Positions 6,640 to 11,467 of a stretch of 11,467 nt of DNA are shown here, piece after piece (the stretch's first letter is position 1; each line of letters starts with the position of its first letter). The notes under the pieces were generated by a model, which worked only from the letters and a program-made list of their open reading frames with translations, was not told the DNA's origin and made no database searches. Source of the stretch: Modestobacter sp. (lineage in GTDB: Bacteria; Actinomycetota; Actinomycetes; Mycobacteriales; Geodermatophilaceae). Location: NCBI GenBank assembly GCA_025965635.1, contig JAOPWO010000113.1:1-11467 (forward strand). The letters are read 5' to 3'. The position numbers and the translations under genes were made by a program.

Positions 6640-7509
6640 ATGTCCGAGGTCCCGTCCCACATCGGCGTCATCGGCGGTGGCCGGATGGGCGCCGGCATCG
6701 CGCAGGTGTTCCTGGCCGCCGGCGCCCGAGTGGCCGTCGTGGAGGCCGGGGTCGAGGCCGCCGCGGCCGCCCGGGGCAGGGTCGCCTCCGGGCTCGAGGA
6801 GGCGGCCCGGCGCGGCAAGCTCACCGGCGAGGTCGGCGCGGTCCTCGACCGGCTCACCCTGGTCGGCACCCCGGCCGATCTCGACCCGGCCACCGCCCTG
6901 GTGGTGGAGGCGGTGCCCGAGCGGGCCGACCTGAAGATCGCCGTCCTCACCGCCGCGGAGACCGCGGTGGGCGCCGACGCGGTGCTGGCCACCAACACCA
7001 GCTCGCTGTCGGTCGCCGAGCTGGCCGCCGCGCTGCAGCGGCCCGCCCGCTTCCTCGGTCTGCACTTCTTCAACCCGGTCCCGGCCTCCAAGCTGATCGA
7101 GGTGGTCGTCGCCCCCGAGACCGCCCCCGCGGTGGTCACCGCCGCGCGCGGCTGGGTGCAGGCGCTCGGCAAGACCGATGTCGTCGTCCGGGACTCCCCC
7201 GGTTTCGCCTCCTCCCGTCTGGGCGTGCTGCTCGGGCTGGAGGCGATCCGGATGCTGGAGGAGGGCGTCGCCGACGCCGAGGCGATCGACGCGGCCATGG
7301 AGCTGGGCTACCGGCACCCGATGGGCCCGCTGCGCTCCACCGACCTGGTCGGCCTCGACGTCCGGCTGTCCATCGCCGAGTACCTGGCCAGCACCCTCGG
7401 CGACCGGTTCAGCCCACCCCAGCTGCTGCGGGACAAGGTCGCCGCCGGAGAACTCGGTCGCAAGACCGGCCGCGGCTTCCACACCTACGACCAGCAGCCC
7501 CCGGCATGA
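6640..7509 (+). CDS. 3-hydroxyacyl-CoA dehydrogenase (3-hydroxybutyryl-CoA/3-hydroxyadipyl-CoA dehydrogenase family)
   Basis: This 289-residue NAD-dependent enzyme oxidises an (S)-3-hydroxyacyl-CoA to the 3-oxoacyl-CoA; here the likely substrate is 3-hydroxyadipyl-CoA, formed downstream of ring opening. GGGRMG at 12-17 binds NAD, NTSS is at 119-122 (catalytic serine), the catalytic dyad is H142 (LHFFNP) and E154 (KLIEVV), and the C-terminal helical domain holds GYRHPMGP (223-230) and GRKTGRGF (273-280). Where clostridial Hbd has an asparagine before arginine (VVNR), this protein has SSR (191-193), a difference I believe is shared by an actinobacterial/Thermus subgroup. The ATG is preceded by AGAGGAG (6627-6633). 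It is the first gene of a five-gene operon and overlaps the next start as ATGA. Its role parallels PaaH of phenylacetate catabolism. Confidence 0.9.
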   Translation: MSEVPSHIGVIGGGRMGAGIAQVFLAAGARVAVVEAGVEAAAAARGRVASGLEEAARRGKLTGEVGAVLDRLTLVGTPADLDPATALVVEAVPERADLKIAVLTAAETAVGADAVLATNTSSLSVAELAAALQRPARFLGLHFFNPVPASKLIEVVVAPETAPAVVTAARGWVQALGKTDVVVRDSPGFASSRLGVLLGLEAIRMLEEGVADAEAIDAAMELGYRHPMGPLRSTDLVGLDVRLSIAEYLASTLGDRFSPPQLLRDKVAAGELGRKTGRGFHTYDQQPPA

Positions 7510-8282
7510 GCGGCGACGTGCTGACGGTGTCGGTGGCCCGTGGGGTCGCCACGCTGACCCTGGACTCCCCGGCCAACCGCAACGCGCTCTCCCGCGCGAT
7601 GCGTGCCCAGCTGCGGGCCGCGCTGACCGGCGCGCTGGCCGACGACACCGTCCGGGTGGTCGTGCTCGACCACACGGGGCGGGTGTTCTGCTCCGGGATG
7701 GACCTGGCCGAGGCGTCCGGCGGCGCGGCCGAGGACCAGGGGGTGCACGAGTTCCCCGAGCTGTTGGAGACCATCTGGCACTCGCCCAAGCCGGTGCTCG
7801 CCGCCGTCCGCGGACCGGCGCGGGCGGGCGGGGTCGGGCTGCTCGCCGCCTGCGACGTGGTCGTGGCCGGGACGTCGGCCACCTTCGGCTTCGCGGAGGT
7901 CCGGATCGGCGTGGTGCCGGCCATCATCTCCGCCGTCGTGGTGCCCCGGATGGTCCGCAACGCCGCGCACCGGCTGCTGCTCACCGGCGAGGTCTTCGAC
8001 GCCGCCACCGCTGCCGCCGGCGGCCTGGTCGACCTGGTCGTCGCCGACGACGACGTGGACGCCGCCGTCGCGGGCCAGGTCTCGGCCCTCGCCGCCGGTG
8101 CCCCGCTGGCGCTGGCCGAGACCAAGCGGCTGCTCCGCGCCGAGCGGAGCGGTCCGCTGGCCGCGCAGTTCGACGAGCTGCTGGGTCTCTCCGCCCGGTT
8201 CTTCGCCAGCGAGGAGGGCCAGGAGGGGATCGCGGCCTTCCGCGAGAAGCGCCCGGCCAGCTGGGTCCCCACCGGGGACTGA
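7506..8282 (+). CDS. Enoyl-CoA hydratase/isomerase (crotonase) family protein
   Basis: This 258-residue crotonase-fold protein should act on an acyl-CoA of the ring-opened pathway, as hydratase or double-bond isomerase (3,4-dehydroadipyl-CoA to 2,3-dehydroadipyl-CoA is an attractive possibility). Oxyanion-hole segments are FCSGMDL (61-67) and GPARAGGVGL (103-112). E131 in FAEVRIG corresponds to one catalytic glutamate (E144 of rat hydratase), but the second (E164) is replaced by R156 in AAHRLLLTG. This makes it closer to methylglutaconyl-CoA hydratase-like or isomerase branches than to classical crotonase. The C-terminal EEGQEGIAAFREKRPASW is typical of the family. The start overlaps the preceding stop (ATGA), so coupling is likely. 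It is far too short to be BoxC, which is a crotonase-superfamily lyase of about 550 residues. Confidence 0.88.
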   Translation: MSGDVLTVSVARGVATLTLDSPANRNALSRAMRAQLRAALTGALADDTVRVVVLDHTGRVFCSGMDLAEASGGAAEDQGVHEFPELLETIWHSPKPVLAAVRGPARAGGVGLLAACDVVVAGTSATFGFAEVRIGVVPAIISAVVVPRMVRNAAHRLLLTGEVFDAATAAAGGLVDLVVADDDVDAAVAGQVSALAAGAPLALAETKRLLRAERSGPLAAQFDELLGLSARFFASEEGQEGIAAFREKRPASWVPTGD

Positions 8283-8341
8283 CCGGCCGGTCGCACCCCT
8301 CAGCCCCCCGACCATCACCCCGCACTCCCCGGAGGCCCCCC

Positions 8342-9253
8342 GTGCGCGTCGTGCTCACGCTCAGCAGCGACCAGCCCGCCACCGCCGCCGAGGCCCGGGC
8401 GGCGGAGGACGCCGGCTACGACGGTGTCGCCACCGGCGAGCACCTGTTCTTCCACGGGCCGGTGACCAACGGGTTCATCGCCCTGGCCGCAGCGGCCGGT
8501 GCCACGTCGCGGATCCGGCTGCTGAGCTCGCTGACCGTGCTGCCGCTCTACCCGGCGGCCCTCGCAGCGAAGTTCGCCACCACCCTCGACCAGGTGTCCG
8601 GCGGGCGGTTCGACATGGGCGTCGGCGTCGGCGGGGAGCACCCGCCCGAGTTCGTCGCCGCCGGGGTGGAGGTCGGCGACCGGGGCGCGCGGGCCGACGA
8701 GGCGCTCGAGCTGCTCCGCGCGCTGTGGGCCGGCGGAGGAGTCGACTTCGCCGGCCGGTTCGCCACCGTCCCCGGGCTGGCCCTCGACCCGGGGCCCGTA
8801 CAGCCGGGCGGACCGCCCATCTGGCTGGGTGGCCGGCGGCCGCCGGCGATCCGCCGGGCGGGGCGGCACGCCGACGTCTGGATGCCGTACATGTACACGC
8901 CCGAGCAGGTCGCCCGGAGCCTGGCCGAGGTCCGCGAGGCGGCGGAGCAGGCCGGCCGGGACCCGTCGTCGGTGCGCGGCTCGGTCTTCTGCTGGGGCGC
9001 GGTGCACGAGGACCCGGCCACGGCCCGGCAGGACGCCGTCGAGACGGTCAGCGCGGTGTACCAGCAGGACTTCGCGCCGCTCGCCGACCGCTATCTGCTG
9101 CACGGGGACCCGGACCGGGTGGTGGCCCGCGCCCGGGAGTACGCCGACGCCGGCGCCGAGACGCTGGTGTTCTCCCCCTCGGCGGAGGGCGCCCAGCGGC
9201 AGGCCGCCGTCGACCTGTTCAGCCGGGCGGTCCTGCCCCGGCTGCAGGACTGA
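8342..9253 (+). CDS. LLM-class flavin/F420-dependent oxidoreductase, substrate unknown
   Basis: This 303-residue luciferase-like monooxygenase (bacterial luciferase/F420 reductase superfamily) has the typical strand and helix pattern: EARAAEDAGYDGVATGEH (17-34), the signature AAKFATTLDQVSGGRF to GVGVG (75-97), and PPIWLGGR (158-165) facing the flavin phosphate. In actinobacteria most such proteins use coenzyme F420, but FMN is possible and the sequence alone does not settle it. I chose GTG 8342 because GGAGG (8331-8335) lies 6 nt upstream and the product starts with the standard first beta strand (RVVLTLSS). It sits third in the operon, 59 nt after the hydratase gene, between beta-oxidation-type genes and the aldehyde dehydrogenase. 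No LLM protein is part of the published box pathway, so it may reduce an unsaturated intermediate or detoxify a side product. Confidence 0.85.
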   Translation: MRVVLTLSSDQPATAAEARAAEDAGYDGVATGEHLFFHGPVTNGFIALAAAAGATSRIRLLSSLTVLPLYPAALAAKFATTLDQVSGGRFDMGVGVGGEHPPEFVAAGVEVGDRGARADEALELLRALWAGGGVDFAGRFATVPGLALDPGPVQPGGPPIWLGGRRPPAIRRAGRHADVWMPYMYTPEQVARSLAEVREAAEQAGRDPSSVRGSVFCWGAVHEDPATARQDAVETVSAVYQQDFAPLADRYLLHGDPDRVVARAREYADAGAETLVFSPSAEGAQRQAAVDLFSRAVLPRLQD

Positions 9254-9271
9254 CGCTCCCCGGCCCACCCC

Positions 9272-9301
9272 CCACCGCACGTCCAGCCACCGCACGTCCA
9301 C
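9272..9301. repeat. 15-bp tandem duplication in the LLM-aldehyde dehydrogenase spacer
   Basis: CCACCGCACGTCCA at 9272-9285 recurs exactly at 9287-9300; with the following base the unit is 15 bp (14/15 identical). It is in the 68-nt intercistronic spacer and ends 8 nt before the GGAGGA ribosome binding site. It looks like a slippage duplication. Confidence 0.7.
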
Positions 9302-9321
9302 GCCGTCCTGGAGGACCGATC

Positions 9322-10890
9322 ATGTCGACCCCCGCACCCGCTCTCGAGTCCTACGTCGCCGGGCGGTGGCAGACCGGCTCGGACGACGGGACCACCGTGG
9401 CCGACGCCGTGACCGGCGAGCCCGTCGCCCGGGTGTCCAGCACCGGAGTGGACACCGCGGCCGCGGTCCGCTGGGGCCGGGAGGTCGGCGGGCCGGCGCT
9501 GCGGGCCCTCGGCTTCCCCGAACGCGCGGCGCTGGTGAAGGCGGTGGCGACGGTCCTCGGCGAGGCCCGGGAGGAGCTGTACGCGCTGTCCGCCCGGAGC
9601 GGCTCGACCCGCCGGGACTCCGCGGTCGACATCGACGGTGGCATCGGCACGCTCGCCGTCTACGCCAGCAAGGGCCGCAAGGAGCTGCCCGCCGGCGACG
9701 TCCTCCTCGACGGCGGCGTCGAGCCGCTGGGACGCGGGGGGACGTTCGCCGGCCGGCACCTGTACCGGTCCCGGGAGGGGGTCGCGGTCCAGGTGAACGC
9801 CTTCAACTTCCCGGTGTGGGGTCCGGCGGAGAAGCTCGCGCCCGCGCTGCTGGCCGGCGTGCCGACCATCATCAAGCCGGCCACCCCGACCGCGTACCTG
9901 ACCGAGCTGATGGTCCGCCGGGTGATCGAGTCCGGCGTCCTGCCCGACGGCGCGCTGCAGCTGGTCTGCGGCAGTGCCCGGACGCTGCTCGACGAGCTGG
10001 GCGGCCAGGACTCGGTGTGGTTCACCGGCTCCGCCGACACCGCGGCCGCGCTGCGCCGGCACCCGGCCGTCACCGAGCGCTCGGCCCGGTTCAACGCGGA
10101 GGCCGATTCGCTGAACGCCTCGGTGCTCGGCCCGGACGCCGTCGCCGGGAGCCCCGAGTTCGACCTCTACGTCGACCAGCTGGTCACCGAGATGACGGTC
10201 AAGGCGGGCCAGAAGTGCACCGCGATCCGGCGCGCGTTCGTGCCGGCGGCCACCGTCGGCGACGTGGTCGAGGCGGTCGGGTCCCGGCTGGCCGGGATCG
10301 TGGTGGGCAGCCCCGCCGACGAGCGCTCGGACATGGGCGCCCTGGTCAGCCTGGCGCAGCGGGACGACGTCCGGCAGGCCGTGGCCCGGCTGGCCGGCGC
10401 CGGCACGATCACCTTCGGCGACCCGGCGGCCACCGATGTCGCGGGGGCCGACGACGTGACCGGGGCGTTCCTGTCCCCGCTGCTGCTGCGCTGCGACGAC
10501 CCGGACCGTCCCGAGCCCCACGAGATCGAGGCCTTCGGCCCGGTGAGCACGGTGCTGGCCTACACCGGGACGGCGGACGTCGTCGGCCAGCTCGCCCGCG
10601 GTGGCGGCAGCCTCGTCGCCTCGGTGGTGACCGCGGACGCCGCCTTCGCGCGGGACGTCGTGCTGGGCGCCGGCGCCCACCACGGCCGGATGCTGGTGCT
10701 GGACCGGCACTCCGCCGCCGAGAACACCGGCCACGGCATCCCGATGCCGCAGCTCGTGCACGGCGGACCGGGCCGGGCCGGCGGCGGCGAGGAGGAGGGC
10801 GGGATCCGCGCCGTCCAGCACCACATGCAGCGCGTCGCGGTCCAGGGCAGCCCGGCGTTCCTGGAGTCCCTCACCGGGTCGGCGCAGTGA
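9322..10890 (+). CDS. boxD: Aldehyde dehydrogenase of the BoxD/PaaZ type (3,4-dehydroadipyl-CoA semialdehyde dehydrogenase)
   Basis: This 522-residue enzyme should oxidise the CoA-linked semialdehyde formed by ring opening to 3,4-dehydroadipyl-CoA, probably with NADP. NAFNFPVWG (159-167) carries the conserved asparagine, K185 lies in IIKPATPT, E260 in FNAEADSLN is the general base, C299 in KAGQKCTAIRR is the nucleophile, and EIEAFGP (401-407) binds the cofactor. These spellings, notably FNAEADSLNASV and AGQKCTAIRR, mark the PaaZ/BoxD branch rather than general aldehyde dehydrogenases. Unlike PaaZ, the chain ends without the MaoC hydratase domain, but a separate MaoC gene follows with a GTGA overlap. 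ATG 9322 has GGAGGA at 9310-9315. With boxB in the window, BoxD is the best name; a role in phenylacetate catabolism is the alternative. Confidence 0.88.
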   Translation: MSTPAPALESYVAGRWQTGSDDGTTVADAVTGEPVARVSSTGVDTAAAVRWGREVGGPALRALGFPERAALVKAVATVLGEAREELYALSARSGSTRRDSAVDIDGGIGTLAVYASKGRKELPAGDVLLDGGVEPLGRGGTFAGRHLYRSREGVAVQVNAFNFPVWGPAEKLAPALLAGVPTIIKPATPTAYLTELMVRRVIESGVLPDGALQLVCGSARTLLDELGGQDSVWFTGSADTAAALRRHPAVTERSARFNAEADSLNASVLGPDAVAGSPEFDLYVDQLVTEMTVKAGQKCTAIRRAFVPAATVGDVVEAVGSRLAGIVVGSPADERSDMGALVSLAQRDDVRQAVARLAGAGTITFGDPAATDVAGADDVTGAFLSPLLLRCDDPDRPEPHEIEAFGPVSTVLAYTGTADVVGQLARGGGSLVASVVTADAAFARDVVLGAGAHHGRMLVLDRHSAAENTGHGIPMPQLVHGGPGRAGGGEEEGGIRAVQHHMQRVAVQGSPAFLESLTGSAQ

Positions 10891-11342
10891 CCGGGGACGG
10901 ACGCTGGTTCGCCGACTACGTACCCGGCACGACGAGCGAGTTCGGGCCGATCCAGGTCGACGAGGCCGAGGTGGTCGAGTTCGCCCGCAGGTTCGACCCC
11001 CAGCCCTTCCACGTCGACGCCGAGGCCGCGGCGGCCGGCCCCTACGGCGGGCTGATCGCCAGCGGCTGGCACACCTGCGCCCTGATGATGCGGCTGCTGG
11101 CCGACGAGTACCTCTCGCCGGTGTCCAGCCTGGGCTCCCCCGGCATCGACGAGCTGCGCTGGCTGCGGCCCGTCCGGCCCGGCGACGAGCTGACCCTGCG
11201 GACCACGGTCGAGGACACCCGGGTCTCGCGGACCAAGCCCGACCGGGGCGTGCTCACCACCCGCATCGAGATGGTCGACCGGGCCGGTGAGGTGGTGCTG
11301 CGGATGGTGGCCACGAACCTGGTCCGCGTCCGACCGTCCTAG
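10887..11342 (+). CDS. MaoC-type hot-dog hydratase ((R)-specific enoyl-CoA hydratase family)
   Basis: This 151-residue single hot-dog protein belongs to the MaoC dehydratase family, which hydrates a 2-enoyl-CoA or, as the C-terminal domain of PaaZ, opens oxepin-CoA. The catalytic aspartate and histidine are D37 and H42 in FDPQPFHVD, followed by the family segment GPYGGLIASGWHTCALMMRLL (51-71; positions given, key residues G54, G55, S59, G60, H62). The C-terminal strands include IDELRWLRPVRPGDEL, the usual hot-dog edge. The start is the GTG of a GTGA overlap with the aldehyde dehydrogenase stop; no strong SD is seen, so translational coupling is likely. It ends the right operon. It could be a hydratase for dehydroadipyl-CoA or a detached equivalent of the PaaZ hydratase domain. 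Confidence 0.87.
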   Translation: MTGDGRWFADYVPGTTSEFGPIQVDEAEVVEFARRFDPQPFHVDAEAAAAGPYGGLIASGWHTCALMMRLLADEYLSPVSSLGSPGIDELRWLRPVRPGDELTLRTTVEDTRVSRTKPDRGVLTTRIEMVDRAGEVVLRMVATNLVRVRPS

Positions 11343-11405
11343 GACATCACTGGGGATGTTCTTTCTTTTCGTGTAGAACGGGGTGACGCGACCAGAGGAG
11401 AGACC
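11343..11405 (+). promoter_or_regulatory. Promoter region of the last gene, with the shared GTGTAG-N10-CGCGACC motif
   Basis: GTGTAG (11371-11376), 10 nt, CGCGACC (11387-11393), then AGAGGAGAGA (11394-11403) as ribosome binding site for GTG 11406. GTTCT (11358-11362) and AGAAC (11375-11379) form an inverted repeat, and ACATC/GATGT (11344-11348, 11355-11359) a smaller one. The stretch 11356-11379 is strikingly AT-rich for this window, which supports a promoter here. TAGAAC is a possible -10. Confidence 0.55.
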
Positions 11406-11467
11406 GTGGCCCCGCTCGAGAACCGCTACACCCGCCTGGTGGGCATCCAGCACCCGATCGTCCAGGA
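11406..11467 (+). CDS. Start of a probable nitronate monooxygenase / FabK-like FMN enzyme, 3' truncated by the window edge
   Basis: Only 20 residues are visible: MAPLENRYTRLVGIQHPIVQ. The pattern of R-x-x-x-x-x-G-I-x-x-P-I-V-Q near the N-terminus is typical of the nitronate monooxygenase/2-nitropropane dioxygenase family, where it is usually followed by GPM or APM. The GTG has a strong SD (AGAGGAGAGA) 2 nt upstream of the start region and its own promoter-like sequence. It shares the composite motif found before the divergent operons, so it may belong to the same regulon. The family call rests on very little sequence. Confidence 0.55.
   Translation, partial: MAPLENRYTRLVGIQHPIVQ

Noticed and set aside
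5904..7505. Plus-strand frame joining upstream sequence to the enoyl-CoA hydratase
   Set aside because: It runs antisense to the amidohydrolase gene and out of frame over the dehydrogenase; the hydratase starts naturally at the ATGA overlap at 7506.
7506..8282. BoxC ring-opening lyase
   Set aside because: The protein is a 258-residue single crotonase domain, about half the length expected for BoxC, and matches ordinary hydratase/isomerase relatives.
8098..9321. Open plus-strand frame that would extend the aldehyde dehydrogenase N-terminally by about 400 residues
   Set aside because: That part is an out-of-frame reading of the hydratase and LLM genes; the aldehyde dehydrogenase has a strong GGAGGA and ATG at 9322 and normal family length from there.
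9091..10824. Long minus-strand open frame opposite the aldehyde dehydrogenase
   Set aside because: Low-information R/G/A/V-rich translation with no domain, entirely antisense to a well-supported gene.
1..11467. CRISPR array, tRNA, rRNA, insertion sequence or phage genes
   Set aside because: No regularly spaced repeats, no cloverleaf-like or rRNA-like stretch, no transposase or integrase motifs and no flanking target duplications were seen on either strand.

Overview
The window is about 11.5 kb of very GC-rich DNA with dense coding, overlapping stop/start junctions, several GTG starts and strong GGAGG-type ribosome binding sites. This points to a high-GC actinobacterium. The flavour of the proteins suggests something near the Geodermatophilaceae or Pseudonocardiales, but this is an inference and no rRNA or marker gene is present. 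The content is a catabolic cluster for aerobic, CoA-dependent breakdown of benzoate (the box, or benzoyl-CoA epoxidation, pathway).

Left operon (+ strand, about 1-4430): the 3' part of boxB (diiron benzoyl-CoA 2,3-epoxidase), a benzoate-CoA ligase, a thioredoxin-reductase-like ferredoxin-NADP reductase without a redox CxxC, and a 7Fe-8S ferredoxin. The ligase makes benzoyl-CoA. The reductase and ferredoxin probably carry electrons from NADPH to BoxB, replacing the single-chain BoxA reductase of proteobacteria. A perfect 18-bp stem-loop lies between boxB and the ligase gene.

Gap (4431-4884): no intact gene. It holds a terminator-like hairpin after the ferredoxin gene, the remnant of a GNAT acetyltransferase on the minus strand with no start codon, and a short hexapeptide-repeat-like stretch on the plus strand that abuts it.

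Middle, minus strand (4885-6476): an amidohydrolase-2 family metal-dependent hydrolase/decarboxylase followed, with a TGATG overlap, by a short-chain dehydrogenase/reductase. Their substrate is unknown.

Right operon (+ strand, 6640-11342): 3-hydroxyacyl-CoA dehydrogenase, enoyl-CoA hydratase/isomerase family protein, luciferase-like (LLM) flavin/F420 oxidoreductase, an aldehyde dehydrogenase of the BoxD/PaaZ type, and a MaoC-type hydratase. The aldehyde dehydrogenase would oxidise the 3,4-dehydroadipyl-CoA semialdehyde formed after ring opening. The hydratases and the dehydrogenase would carry out the beta-oxidation-like steps towards acetyl-CoA and succinyl-CoA. BoxC (the ring-opening lyase), a thiolase and a regulator are not in the window. 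The window ends inside a further gene, probably a nitronate monooxygenase/FabK-like flavoprotein.

The most notable non-coding signal is a composite motif, GTGTAG-(9 or 10 nt)-CGCGACC. It occurs in all three intergenic regions that should start a transcript: both directions of the divergent 6477-6639 region, and upstream of the last gene at 11371-11393. This suggests a shared promoter/operator and a common regulon.
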